64,000 bases of DNA from Anisakis pegreffii (Eukaryota; Nematoda; Chromadorea; Rhabditida; Anisakidae): contig JAPYMA010001682.1 of NCBI GenBank assembly GCA_035041965.1, forward strand, positions 1 to 64,000, in the 5' to 3' direction. Under the pieces are notes generated by a model. The model searched no databases. It had not been told where the DNA came from and saw only the letters and a list, made by a program, of their open reading frames with translations. Of this stretch, positions 12,401 to 25,900 are shown one piece after another (position 1 is the stretch's first letter; each line of letters starts with the position of its first letter). The translations under genes and the position numbers were made by a program.

Positions 12401-14173
12401 GTTCTGACTCGTGAAATCGCACCGAATTTACATTTTTTCATCGTTTGATAATTGGAATTTGGTACAAGAAGAGAGAAACCAGAGATGGGTTCATCATCAA
12501 GTTTGCACAAGCTTATCAAAACAGCTTTGTAACTTCTCTGGGTTCATCATTTGAAATGGTTACTTGAAGCTCATCGAATCAAATGGAACGATAACAATTG
12601 AATATGTTTGCACAAGTCGATTTTGACTTTACGCTTTGTTCAGTGCGTCGAGTTTATGCAATAGACATATTGCCATGTGATTGATAATAGTAGTAATGAC
12701 TTGACGCGTTCGCAAATGATATTTTTGCTTGGAAAAGTAAATTCTCAGTAAGCGTTTTCTTGTGAATTTACAGGCGAAAAATCAACACGTCAAAGCGAAC
12801 GTCGAAATAAAAATGAAACATTGGCGAACAGTGCAAGAAGTGGTGGTGGTAGATCGTTAGGGAAAGAATGTGAAACGACTGCCCAACTCGGTACTGATCT
12901 TCAAAGTGCTACGCAATTAACGGCTGATGATGAAGACAGGCGAACGAAGTTCGGTGAGTGCCTTAAACGAATGTGCAGAATCAAAAAATGAAGAGTGATT
13001 TGTTAAGAACGGTCAAGAGCAACAAAACTATTACAGAAAGGATTGCTTGTAGAGTTCAAAAATGACTGCTTCTCTTCAGTGGATTGTTATTGAATTTATG
13101 TTTTCTGGTTCTTTTCTTATTTCAACAACTTCAGATAATCAGCATTATCCAACAGACTCGGTACTAAAGATGAAACGAAAGAGGTCTTCAAAAGAGGGCA
13201 GGAAAGATGCAAGTTCCCTTCATGGACGCTCCAGCAGCAAGAGAACTCGAAGCAAAAGCAAAGACCGTGCGAGAAGGTTTGTTGCGATTGTACTCGTTCA
13301 TTCAGCCGAAAAAACGGTGTTAACTACCTGATTGTGTGTTGTGCGTTGGACGTTAGACACTTGTTAGCTGATCCCAACTGGAAATATAGGAAAGCTCGAT
13401 CACGGAGCAACGAACGTAAAAAACGGTCAAGAAGGAAATCGTCGAATACTTCCAGATCATCGTCGAAGTCAAGTTCGAATGCTGCAAGCAGGTTCGTGTC
13501 ATCAGTTTAACCATCGTAATCGTTTTCATTTTACCACTACCATTATACTCGTTCTTTTACAATGATTAGAGCATCAGTTTACAAAATTTTCAGCAGTTTT
13601 CATTGGATTGATTTGATCAATTTTTTCTAAAAATAGTTTTTAGTGATGAAGAAAGTGAGGATGAGTCAAGATCTCGAACACCTGAACGATATCGCCGAAG
13701 ATCACGAAGTAGTAGCGATGGTGGTCGTAAGAAACATCGCCGCAGTCCACATTCTCGTTCGCATTTATCTCATGCATCTTCGCACAGGTTAGTCGTTCAG
13801 TTATTTCGCTCTTGGCAAAGTGTTCATTCAAGTTTTATATATTCCACTTACTCATTGAAATTCGACATCACGATTTTGTTCGTTCTTTTCTTAAGAAGAT
13901 CACCACTCGTGAGAGGCGGGGAACTTCTTGGGTCTTTTAATAATGTGACACATCGAATGAATAATTTCATCATCTTATCGACTGCATTTTCAACAAGTTT
14001 TGTTGTTGATTCGGAAGCAGAGAACCATGTCAAATTCCATGAAAGCATTCATCAAAAGTGAGCTGTTAAGGAGACATGAGAAGAGATCACGTCCAAGAAG
14101 CAGAGAACGGCGTCGATCGCGGAGCAGAAGTCAGTCTCTTCGTGATACCCGTTCCAAACGCTCTCGGTCTTAA
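7178..14173 (+). CDS. PNISR: PNISR orthologue, SR-rich splicing-associated nuclear protein
   Basis: Fourteen phase-consistent exons: 7178-7241, 7384-7566, 8203-8510, 8806-9028, 9190-9344, 9755-9928, 10092-10212, 10828-10881, 11462-11674, 12774-12953, 13135-13276, 13390-13491, 13644-13787, 14071-14173. They give about 721 residues (human about 805). Domain order matches PNISR (SFRS18/SRrp130): an N-terminal NWAQLAQHW motif (23-31), proline-rich blocks, the hallmark LPAWIREGLEK with a lysine-rich helix (about 267-300), an acidic serine block, a leucine-rich segment LLRRLMTELLL, SSALAALSALG, then an RS-rich tail (about 575-721). The family is nuclear and associates with splicing factors; its biochemical role is poorly defined. 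Exon 4 uses a weak GTCCGG donor, required by phase. The exon 7 start could be 10089. A cassette exon near 13896 is possible. Confidence 0.88.
9383..9422. repeat. (TA)n microsatellite in PNISR intron 5
   Basis: About 40 bp of uninterrupted AT dinucleotides, 39 bp downstream of the exon 5 donor. Confidence 0.95.
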
Positions 14174-17100
14174 CACATTGGATAATTCTTCAGTGGATAA
14201 TCATTTTATTTTTATTGTTAGCATGCTTATTGTTCCTGTAGAATTAATTCCTGATCATAACATAGGCATGCAGTGTCGTTATACGTTCTTCAGTGAGTGA
14301 ACGTAGCTAACAGTCTTTTTTCCAAGCTTTTCAATGTCACTAAGAAAGGAACTCCAGTATTGGTGTGGCTTTATTTTAGTTTTCAACTTGCATCTTCGAA
14401 AGGTATGCTACTGACGGACGAATCTCCATTCTTTAATATTACAGTTGAATGAATCGCCTGCTCTCAGAAGTGAATAGGTGCGAAGACTTTCATAGAACAG
14501 TTAGCCCTAACTGAGGATATTTTTTTCGAACGCCACCGGCAACCGGAACTCGTTACGCATCGGATTGTTCAGTTTATCTAATAGCACATCCATGAGCACT
14601 TGCTCAGAAGTCCTAATCGTTCTTTATTCCTATCGCATATTCTCGTAATTTTTTCGAAATTTCGTGTTCTTTTTTGTTCAGTTTGTTATTTTGGACTTAT
14701 ATTTTCAACAATTTCCTCGCAAAATTGTCTGTAATCTTCCGTTGAAGTTCGATGTTTTCTTTGAGTGTCACCAGATTTCTTATGATTTTTCAAAATAATT
14801 TCATCGAAAGTTTGTAACTGTGGAATGTGCTCTGCTGTCATCGTAGTGTTTCATTGTTATTTATATTCCGATGTTACTGAATCTTTTAATTATTTTTTCA
14901 ACCGTTTCAATCATATCCAGGTTTTCATCTTGATGATGTTAGATTGAAAATTACACACGAAATATGAGAAGGTTGTGTTTTTGAGAGTGGTGAAAAGAGC
15001 GTCGTTTCGTTAGATACTGTGATATGATCAGTTTATTTGTGAGAGTGTTGAGGGGTTGGGTTGAGTCAGAACCAACAGTCAGCTAATTTCGCAGTGGCAT
15101 CCGAACTGGTCAAGTGATGGCTTCTCGTTGAATTATCAGCAAAGAATATGTTTATGACTTTGAGTTAAACCGATTAGATTGCGGAAGTGTTGTTGAGCAA
15201 ACTGTACTTGTTTTATCATCGTGTGTATGTACTGGTTTTATTTGTTATGTCGTAAACTAGAACATTTATTTGATCGTATGTTACTGATATATACGCAAAA
15301 AAATCTGAATGATGAACGATTAGTTGAATTACTTTGATTCCCACCAAAGTGATTAAATGGATAATTGAAGTGGTGACAAATTTTGACTGCTTTGACCAGA
15401 AATGTTGATGAAGTCGGTGCTCTTTCTCTTATGTGAGCAACTGATGCTTGGCGAGAGCATTTGATCTCGGCAAGAATTTTTTGGACAGAGAAAGAACAAT
15501 TTTGGATACCTAACAGTAATGGGAACAGAGTAAAAGCAGATCATTTGCCAGTCATCGAAGTATTCTGACAATCATACCCATCACAGCCTCTCATGCAAAC
15601 TTTTATTGGTTGTTTTCTTCAATGTGTTCACTACGGCTGCTTACTGGAAGAATTTGGAAGTTTGTAACCAAATGCCCAACCAAAACATTTCATTTCTTCA
15701 TTTTGCGCTTTGCCACTCGATTCCAGCCCATTTCAAATCACAATGCTTTTTTTTGAAACCATAGAACGGATGATAGTAGCAAGGCAATGAATTTTTGGAC
15801 AACGTGATGAGTGGTCGCTGCCATCTAATTCGCAGCCACATATGGTGGCTTGTCGAGGCACCATTTTTAATGGTCATAATTGAGTGCATTGGATTTGTAG
15901 CGATCAAGTGAATGTCGTTGATACGAATCGTTGCATCTCACATCTGTGTAATTTATATCAGTTGGTCAGTAGTCCGCAATTGCAATTCGGTTTTTTGTGG
16001 CATTTCTGTTGTTGAATGACGCTCTTGGATGATGACATGTTGGATCATCGTTGAATGAATTTTTATAACACATGAATGACCTACAAACAGGAACTTCCGG
16101 TAGAGCAATGTCATCTCATAACATGACCTGTTGCTGCTTGATTGCGACGTGTGTAGTCCTCTACAACAGCGAAAATTTGATGGCCAGTCGGTGTTTAATG
16201 CTGTTCAATTTCAACAGTACATAAAGCCGACGTCTATCGGAAAAACAAGAAGTACTAAACAGTGGCTAGTAATTACGTAACAAGACAGCAGTTGGACATG
16301 TTATCAAATTGATGCGACGTTTACGATTTGCAAAACTTTGACTGGCCTGCTAATTCATTGGCTGAATTATGATGCATGACGTCTTTTGCCGTGCGATCTG
16401 AAGGCCACTCCCAAAAACTATTGTTTTCAGTTGTGCTCCTCTACATTCTTCGGGCAAATAAGAAGAATTTTGATTGAATAACTGATACAAATACAAATTC
16501 TCTTCCATTCTTCGGTTTATGAGCGTCACAACAGAATTTGGTTGATTTCTACTCGAAAATTGTTTATGTCAGAATGTGTGGTCTTATCACGTTTGTTCCG
16601 ATTGTTTCATTCACGATTGTGACTTTAATTTTGTGTAATTTTTAGCAGTTTTCAATTGAGAAAGATTTTTTTTGTTATGGCATTTTTTGGGTTATATTGT
16701 TACGTAATAATACTTAATTGTCATGCTGATGTTGTTTCATCAAATGTATTGAGATGTTATCAATAAAACGCTCTATTTCCGATTTAGCTGCTGTATGGCT
16801 TTTGTGTGCACACAGACAAGACAATCCTCAGCCCACATCTAGCGAACGTTTATTCTGACAAGTATTGCGTTCTATTCAATAATGAATTTATGAAACGAGC
16901 CCTTTCATGAAAATATCTCAAAGAGAGTAGGTATACAGAGAGGTGGGTACTTTTCGTAAATGTTTTTTGTTGATGAGTTATAGATCATATTAAATTTACG
17001 TTAACGAAATTAATGTCAACATATACCTTACCCCAGGGCCTCCTAACTTATTCGTTTTTTTTTGAAATAATCGAAATAATGGTATATAGAACATACTTTT

Positions 17101-17352
17101 GCATTCAGAATTTCTTGTCACACATGGGAAAGCAAACTGTAATAAGTTCCATTCGCTCCGGTAAATTTCCTATATCAGTAAATCAATTGAATAAGGAATG
17201 AGATCAAAAAATAGTTTTTTGTTAAATTTAAAAAAATGTAAATATGTGAACAATTGTTTCACTGGAATGTAATCAGTTGCCATTAATTAGCATAGATATA
17301 TCTTTCGAAATGAAACGTTGACAGTTGTATCCTCTGTTTTTTCCTCTCATAT

Positions 17353-17901
17353 TTAGTGACTGTTGTCGACTTCATATAAATTTAAACGTTGGTTTCGCAT
17401 TAAGCATGTTACCTGTTTCCAGCACAAAGTGAATAAAATGGAGGATTCCCATTCATTCGAATGGAAAACTGACAGATTATGCATTTCATCAGTTTCGGTT
17501 GTCTTGGTCAGTGCAATCCCGAAATTACATATGAGTAACATCGACACTATCGGTTGACTGTCAACACCCGCACTGTTCCAGTCAAGCAATTTCATATTGT
17601 TGACGTCAACTATTTGGTTGATGGGGTATGGAGTGTCGGCATGATTATTTCCGCCTTTGTAAATGCAATTCAGAGAAATGAGCAATTTCTTAAGCTTCCT
17701 ATTGCCGTAACGCATCATTGCTTTTTTGAATGGTGACGAACAGAACGGATGAACTGGCGATATGAACGCATTCAATTTATTGCAGTCGTATATGTCAAAG
17801 TGGAATGAATGGAAAACTTTCACTGATTTATGCTCAACAATGAAATTACGTAGTTTACGAATACAATTACATTTCGATTCATGTCTTAAAGCATTGATCA
17901 C
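17353..17901 (-). CDS. Unrecognised 182-codon open frame
   Basis: This frame is long for such AT-rich DNA; a rough estimate is that one this long would arise by chance in only a few percent of windows this size. I recognise no domain, signal peptide or membrane segment. It contains scattered basic residues and eight cysteines. The opposite strand also has several open frames here. It could be a single-exon orphan gene, an exon or a relic; it could also be chance. Confidence 0.2.
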   Translation of the reverse strand: MINALRHESKCNCIRKLRNFIVEHKSVKVFHSFHFDIYDCNKLNAFISPVHPFCSSPFKKAMMRYGNRKLKKLLISLNCIYKGGNNHADTPYPINQIVDVNNMKLLDWNSAGVDSQPIVSMLLICNFGIALTKTTETDEMHNLSVFHSNEWESSILFTLCWKQVTCLMRNQRLNLYEVDNSH

Positions 17902-18805
17902 TAGCCAATTGAAGTTGCTGTTGTTGAAAGTCGTGAACAGCTAGTGCTTTACTTTATTACCCTTTTGTTACGTTCTGTGTGTAATGTGTTTGTAATTTCT
18001 CGCATTCAACTCCGATCGGTGTTCCACTCGAACTACGACTAGACTGTTTGACCACAAAAGATCTCAAATTTGAGCTCATTATTTTGTATTCTTATGTAAT
18101 TTATCTCAACGATTCATTTTTTCGCAAGGTATTGTCGCTTCATCATTTCGGGTATTTTGTCTAGTGCTACTAGTAACGTCCGTGACGTTGATCCTGAATT
18201 ATTTGTTTGTTTTTTTTTTTCAAATAATACTGATGATTACACTTGAAAAGTTGGATTTCAGTTCACATAATCTCTTCATTCAGTAAGCTGTGATTATTAA
18301 CTGTGTTAAGTCTGCAATCGATATGAGGCAAATGACTCTTAGCTGCAATGACTGTTTGACTACATTTTGGTTGAGACAATGTTCTGAAAGGTTCGTTGCC
18401 AAAAGTCAGTCAGTGAGCGTATCAGCTGGGAGTTGACGAATTGTTGAATGAGCACAATCCGAGTGCTAGTGATTGAAACATTTGAAAATTTTGTAGCGTT
18501 TACACAGCAGCAGACTTATCATCACTTATTAATCATTGTCGTGCTTACAACGATTTGTTTCAACTCATTTTATTCCAGTTCCTCCGTGCTCGATTAATCT
18601 CCGCATTTGTTCAAAACCAATCGTCCACTCCACATCCTTTGCTATCTCCAAAGTGCCTCAGATTTAGAATGAAGTTTTGACTTTTCCGAACAACTGAACC
18701 TTCTCTTCAGTGAAACACCAGTCTTATCCAAATCTGAACCGGTATAACGATAACGTTGAAAGTTCGAAAACATGCTTTCGAATTCATAGCTAAGTTACAA
18801 TTTTT

Positions 18806-18880
18806 GGTAACTGATTTTTATCCAGCTTAATTAATGGTAACTGACTTTTATCCAGCTTAATTAATAACTTTTATCCAGCC
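18806..18880. repeat. Tandem repeat, 30-bp unit, about 2.5 copies
   Basis: Units at 18806-18835 and 18836-18865 differ by one base. A partial third copy (AACTTTTATCCAGCC) follows. Confidence 0.9.
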
Positions 18881-19549
18881 ATGAAAGACTGTTGTGTTCG
18901 ATAATACTTCACCAAAATTACTTCTATGGTTTCTTAATAGTTCACTGATGATAGGGTCACGTTTGAAAGAGATGTAAACAACAACAAGATTGATTAGAAG
19001 TGAGAAGCATTTGAAGAACGTGCGCATCGAAATTCCTGACTGCAAATTTCATATATACGATCGCATAACATAAAATACGTTGTTGAACGTTGCAAGTGTA
19101 TGCTGATCATTTCAAATGCTTTACGCTTATTGTTTCAAGATATTTAATAGTAAGATAGAAGACCACAGCCGGCTTGCTTTACGTTTTTTTGCATTGTCTC
19201 CATTTGAAAAACAAATTTTTTTGTCACGTGGAACTCATGATTTTTCGGATATGTTGTTAATTAAACAACAGTTTGCTTTATCTACGTACAGCAATAGCTG
19301 GCTTTATCCTGGCTGAAGGCAATCGTTTCGTTCGTTCGTATGCAAATACTCATCTCTATACGTTCCATGAAAAAAGAGCAGAAACTATGAGCCAATAAAT
19401 CCGAATGTGGGAGTTTTCACAGGATTTGAATTCGTTTGCATAGATATGAATTTCGTTCATTAATGCGACTCATTTAGAGTTATTCGACTACTCCTTCATC
19501 CTACTCATTCATACTTTGACTCCGTTATCATCTCCTGCTTCTGATGTTG

Positions 19550-19550
19550 T

Positions 19551-19617
<67 letters not shown>

Positions 19618-19622
19618 TATAA

Positions 19623-19696
<74 letters not shown>
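19550..19696. repeat. Long interrupted (TA)n microsatellite upstream of the SLC4 start
   Basis: About 147 bp of TA dinucleotides with a few AAATAT interruptions. It ends about 230 bp before the proposed SLC4 initiation codon. Open frames reading Y-I-Y-I across it are artefacts. Confidence 0.95.
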
Positions 19697-19697
<1 letters not shown>

Positions 19698-19928
19698 CAA
19701 ATGTTATCGCTTCGAAGTGGATAAATGGATGCTTATAACAAAACACGTGTTTACGAGCATGACCAATTCTCATAATGACCCCCATATTTCATTGCTTGAA
19801 TGTATTTTTCTTATCTTCAATCGAATCACTGATTGAGATTTAATTAAGCAATCAACGGACAATCAGCATATTACATTCATCCATCTAACATCCACTCAGC
19901 ATATGATTATTCAATAAATCATTGCCCA

Positions 19929-22900
19929 ATGTTGAATTACCCTATTCTTCGTGCAAATAGCGCTGAACAACTGCACCAACAACATCAGGTGAGTCGTTTC
20001 ACGTTTAATTCGGCCGCCTACTTTAGTGCTCATATCAACATCTGGAATGCAATAATTAGCATTGACATTTTCAAAACTAACTTTTACCCGATTATTATTT
20101 TGCTATGTACAACATGTTGCAAAGTCTTTCGAGCGCAGCCATAAAATCCCGAAATAATTCAACATTTGAGTGAACATTATGCAGTTGAAAAAAGATTCAT
20201 TTTATTGTTCCAACAACAACTCACCTTTCGTTTGGCGTGAACGATGAAAAATATTCTCAGCTTTCGAAATGTAGAAGAATTCAGTTTGTAAAACATTTTT
20301 TACCATTTTTCATCAATTTCGAATCCGAATTTCGTTATCGGTTCGCCTGTTTTGTTGCATACTCAATCATTATCAATACATTTCCATGGCCATAGTTTGT
20401 AGATGATAATGAGATTTTTGGCTCGAATGTTCTCATATAGTAGTTAACGTAATAATCACGGTTCGTGAAGGTGAGCTGGAAAAAAGCTTACGATTATTGC
20501 GGTATCGTTGCGCACTCAAACGAAACTTCTCTTGTTTTCGTCGATGTAACTTTTAGTTCTAATATTAGCAGAGAATGTGATCTATTGAAATATGAGTAAG
20601 AGTCTCACGAGATGAGAAGCTGGAATGCAAGCGAATGAATCTCATTCATCTTTCAATACAAATTACAAGCAAATGATTGCCGGAGGCCTTGGTAAAAGCT
20701 ACTTTTAGTCTGACGCAACACAATAACATCAGTTTATCTTTCTCTTTGTCTTTTAAAGTTTATGTGGCCCGCATTTATCAAAAATCATCTCAATAAGAGA
20801 CTAATATGTCTAATCACTAACAGTATTCTCTGCCGAGAATGTAGTGGTAAAATTTATTGTGTCTGAAACGCAGAATTTATGCTAAAGAAAAGTTGTATTC
20901 CTAGGATTAAATGGCGAACATAAATTTTATGCTGTCAGCTGATCTGCATTTTACCACTGATCAATCCATTGCTGAACAATTCATATCTTTTCTAATAAGC
21001 GGCCAATCATTTTACCATCTTGATGCAATCATTTGGAACTTTTTAATGGATTCGTAACTTTGTTTACAATCGTAGGATACTTTTTGAAAAACAAAAAAAA
21101 ACTTTTCTGACCGTCTAAAACGTACTGCTTTTTAGATTCACATTGAGTGCTTACAAACTTCGGTGTGTTTGAGATTCATTGACTGAGACAATCGTTCAAG
21201 AATTACTACGGCAGTTAATGACTGATTGTCGAAATCTTCTGAAAGATGTGAGAAACGAACCACTTAGTCGAGACAACACAAAACCAATCAAAAGTGATCG
21301 CAATGTTTGTACTTTAGCCGAAATTAAATCTTAAATTTTACGAACAGTGCGTTTGTATCACTCCAAGAAACGATCCAAAACATTTTGTTCAATCGACACA
21401 ATGATCAGTCAACAATCAAGCAACAATGAGTCGTCGTGTTTCTATCTGTTACTCTCAATTAGTTGCTTGAAAATATAGACAAATATAAAAAAATGAATGC
21501 CTACGGAGATGAACATTAGGATCGACAAGCCGCTACTAACATATTCATTGTGAGCACCTCTCGAATTGGTTTCAATTCATTGATTAATGATACTTCATGT
21601 TCGTCGGGGAACGCACTCCCCATCACATTTATCTCCGCAGTCAGTTCGCTGCCCGACTAAAAGGAAAGGGGAAGCAAGCTGTCTCCTGGGATTACCCAAC
21701 AATTGTGAGCCATTGCAAAAGGCGCTTTTGTGTGACGGAAATTTTGAATATTTCTCTCCTGACAATGAGGTGTAAATGGCGTTTTCTTCGATGATCTGTA
21801 AAGCTCATAAAGGCGCAATAGTAGACACCGATGTATTTCAATGTGATCCGATCGCATCAAACTGCCATTCCTACTCACCAATGCTACAGGGCCCACGCTT
21901 ATGCTCAGACATGTGCTTGGGCTTAGATGCATGCTTAGGTGTACGAGGAGTAAAAAAACACATCCGTATTACTGCTACATTCGTGCGAGTTATGCACATT
22001 GCTGCTCGTACAGGCGTAAGTCGATGCACAGCAACACATTCACATCAACTAGACGTACACTGTCAAATCTTGCTTCACCTGCCCTGCTCATTATCTGGAA
22101 TGAAGGGTTGTCTCTTCTTCTTTTTTGATTCACCTTCCCATGTTTGTATCCTGTCATAGATGCATTAAACGTTCCATTCTCAGAACGTCGTGGCAAGTTC
22201 GGAAATTTCGGATAATGCGCATTAAAATTCACTGAACTCACTCAGAAATGTAATTAATTAGGTTTACTGTGCAAACGGCGGCCTAGCGCAGGAGGCAATT
22301 TTCATTAACCGGAATGAAATTTTGTACTAAAGAAGTAGATTTGTAAAGGTTTTTAATTTCGGAGAGTTGAGCAACAATTAACTGAGGAGCGAGAATTTGC
22401 GGCCCTGTTGCTCGGATATTGCTGTAAATCGATTGGCGAACATTGCCATGCTAACTGAAGCGCATTTAAGGGTCTAAAACGAGGGAATGTTAGAACATTT
22501 GAGGCTCCGAAACGAGGGTACATTTGCAAAATTGAACCGAATGTTTGGCCCGATCCGGCGAATATTTGTCCGAGCGATCCCGATCCGTATTCATCATTTT
22601 TATTACAGTCGTAGTTGGGTGTGCACATTTTCGTTTTCCTTTCGGAAGTGCACGTTGAGCGGAAAAATTTTCGTTAAAATTGCGTTGAATAGCTATCCAT
22701 TCTCGACGACGGGGAATTTCCAACGTAATCATTCCCCGATTCCCCCGGTCAATTCGCTCCTCGACTCTTTGTCGAGTCCCTCCGCCCAGCCGTTTTGCCC
22801 CCCTCCTCTCCCCAACGGATCCCCCTCCCCTAAGTCATGAAGTTGCTACCGAAAAACACCAATAACATTACCTTGCATTTAATCTGCTTCATTAAGCTCA

Positions 22901-25900
22901 CAAATCACTCTTTTTTCATTATACTTAAGTGTGCTGCTGTTCTTCTTTGAAAACCATTCATGACGAATAATAATCGACTTCATTCAAAACAAGGGGACAC
23001 CTGCAGTGAAAATGAGTTAACTTCTCATTGTGCATATCACTGTATGTTTGATATTAAAATGTTATTTTGTTGTTCATAATTGCGAATCAATCTTCTTCTT
23101 CGGACACTTCCGTTCATTCGCGTACTGAAAATTTTTTCAGATTACTAAAAGAAGCTTTTAGAATTGACAAACACGATTCTTATCACTCACACGTTTTAGT
23201 GAAAACACGTTGACTAACACATATGGTTTAAAGGGTTTAGCGCTACGTAATTTGAGATTGAATACGACCGAAAGCGTCGCACTCATTTCTTATTCCAACA
23301 AAGAATGCAGAGGATGAAACAGTGGATTTAAATATTCATGAACCGACATGAGTTTCTCACATGATTAACAATTTTCATAGAACTTGAATGCTATCATTCC
23401 ATATTTCATTGTATCATTACTGTCGACAGCGCTCGCTAAGCATTCCCAAACCTCATGTTTTGAGCACTAGACAGTAGTGATGGCATCCAACCAACCGTCG
23501 GTTGGAATTTCAAAATTCGGATTCTTACCGAACAGTTTCGAAGATCGATCGGAATTCCGACTGTCGGAAATCTGAAATGTCAGTTCCGTCGGATTCCGAC
23601 CGAACAATTCGGACAGTCGATCAGAATTCCGATTGTTGCAATGATGAAATTTCATATCGATCGCATTCCGACCCACATGAAGTTTTGCTCGGATACCATC
23701 ATTGCTAAACAGCTTTGCGTAATACGTTTGGAAAAAAAAGAACTTTCAACACCGAAGCTGATTTCAACTGAACTGCGCACAAAAAACTTCGCCATTTTTA
23801 ATGGTGAGCGTCTAATCCTCTTCCATCTCATCAACAATTCAAATTTGAAAAGCACTCGCAATCGTCAAGAGCATTTATAAAAAAAGAATCTGTGTTCAAC
23901 TGAGTGAATCGCATATGAGTTTACTTCACATGCACTTTATAGTTAAGCAGCAATCACTTTTCTAATGGTAATGATGCTTCTGCACAATATGACATTTCTA
24001 GAAGATCCAGCATTCACTGCAGTTGGCAATCTTTTTTTGCCAGTACTACAAAATTTGTTAGCAATTATCATTCCATCGAGAGCCAAATCACACTAGGACT
24101 TCTCGACGCTATAGTGGATAAAAGCTCAACCGTTGAATTCTGGTGTGTTGGTGACTTCACTTGGTTTGCAAATCAATGAATCGAATTTATCAGAGGATAA
24201 TTCATCACTGCTGATTGATCAATTTACAATTCAAGAATTCCGCACAATTATCGTATTTTTTCGTCTAAAACAACGGATGGATGCAGTCAGCTGAACAATT
24301 CAGCCGTTGTGTTGACTGATTTTGCTCACGGTTGACAATTATCATAATCGTTGCTTTTGCATAGCTTCTCCAGGATACGAGCTGAGGAATTGCTATGCTT
24401 CAGCTCATTGATGAATAATTAAAGAAACACATGCGTACGTTTAAAATTTTGAGTGCAACGTGCACATGTGCTTAGCATCTCTGCTCACATCATACGACAG
24501 CCCAGTTGCATTGTTTCCTCGTTTAGTGTATTACAGTATGAAATAACCTGAATGTTTAAACTGAAGTTCAGAAAGTCGATTTGAATTCAGGCCATTCTGA
24601 ATTAATAATTGAGTAATTTAGAATTTTTGTTATTCCTTCACTTCAGTCAAGTTCAATACTTGCAAAAGTACTATTTGTCACCAATCTTATTGATTCAATA
24701 CTTATTACAGCCTATTTTAGAGTTCATGCTATTCGATGTTGCTGTTTGTTACGTTTATTTTTTCGTTTCCGTTCGGTTCAAGTTTTAAAAAACTATTTTC
24801 GATAATCGTTTCCAGCGTTATGTTCATTCAACTCTTGATGCGATGTCCAGTCAGTTCAGCCGTCGCTCGCAATCACTACAATACGACAGGAATATTCTCA
24901 AACAATCAGGCGTGCATTATTCATTTTTCAATCCTCCGATCTTTTTGTTGTTCTTCTTCAAAAACGTTAACCGATATCATCCCGAATGCATCAATTTTCT
25001 GTTTGCTTCATAAATCACCAGTTTTCAGCAGCGAGAAAAAGTGACATGTTAGGCATAAAGTGTTCATTGTAAAAGCTCCATATTTCATTCATATTTTTCA
25101 CTTCATACTAATGCTCGATTCTTTCAACTTGTAATGTATTCTAAACTGAAGTTCACCTCATTTTTATATGCGGTTGTTCATAGTGAATCAGTGTGAGATT
25201 CAAAACTCGAAATACTTCAAGTGAACAAGACATTAGGAAGAATGTGCTGGATCACGAAAGAAGAACTGGATTATTCGCCCGATTTTGAATTGCTCTACGA
25301 TAGCGGAACAGATACTGTATACTCTATGCTCGAGTATCGTTCTGCTTCATGACACTGAATAGAATACAATGAAATCAAATGATGCGCTTAAAAAATTATG
25401 CAAATAGCATTATTTTGGTAGTACCGTTTAACAATAATAATGATTTTATCAGGATTTGGTATTATCGTTCACCATCATTATTGCTGCCCTAAATAGACTA
25501 CCATTTTCATCATTACAAATTACAACTGCAAAATTAGCCTCAAAATTTCAACTCTGTTTCAGACGATGCTTCTGAACAACCCCAAGAAACTTCGTTTTCT
25601 TCCAATTCACGGACCCTCCATAGGTGAGTCAACAATGATCAAATTTCATTTATCTTCAGCCGATAACTCATTTCTCCCAAGGTTCTGTTATTCATTGAAT
25701 TATTCAGTGTGTTTGTTCATTTCGATTAATGTCTTTACGTTGGCGTCTAAAAATTGTTGCACTAAAAAAACACTGACTTGTTCCAAAGGTCTCGGACATG
25801 AAGTTTAGTTTCTGCTGTATTTTACGATCTATATGGATTTTGTGCGATCGCCAATGGGAATTTAGCTTCATAATAATAGAAATTTTCTGTTGATTTGCTA

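Larger units (their letters stand above)
14174..19549. other. PNISR 3' UTR and intergenic region
   Basis: No recognised gene. The first AATAAA I noticed downstream of the PNISR stop is at 16762-16767, which would imply a long 3' UTR or an unrecognised closer signal. A 30-bp unit (GGTAACTGATTTTTATCCAG and so on) is repeated twice at 18806-18865 with a partial third copy. An unusually long ORF at 17353-17901 is listed separately. Confidence 0.45.
19989..24815 (+). other. First SLC4 intron (if exon 1 is correct)
   Basis: A 4.8-kb interval between the proposed exons 1 and 2. It contains a small CAGTGGTA-terminated MITE, a GC-richer island at 21590-22840 and a hAT MITE at 23475-23704. No other supportable gene. 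Confidence 0.45.

Noticed and set aside
13062..13331. Single ORF as an independent SR-type gene
   Set aside because: It is PNISR exon 11 read through into flanking intron at both ends.
19509..19785. Minus-strand frames reading Y-I repeats
   Set aside because: They are translations of the (TA)n microsatellite.
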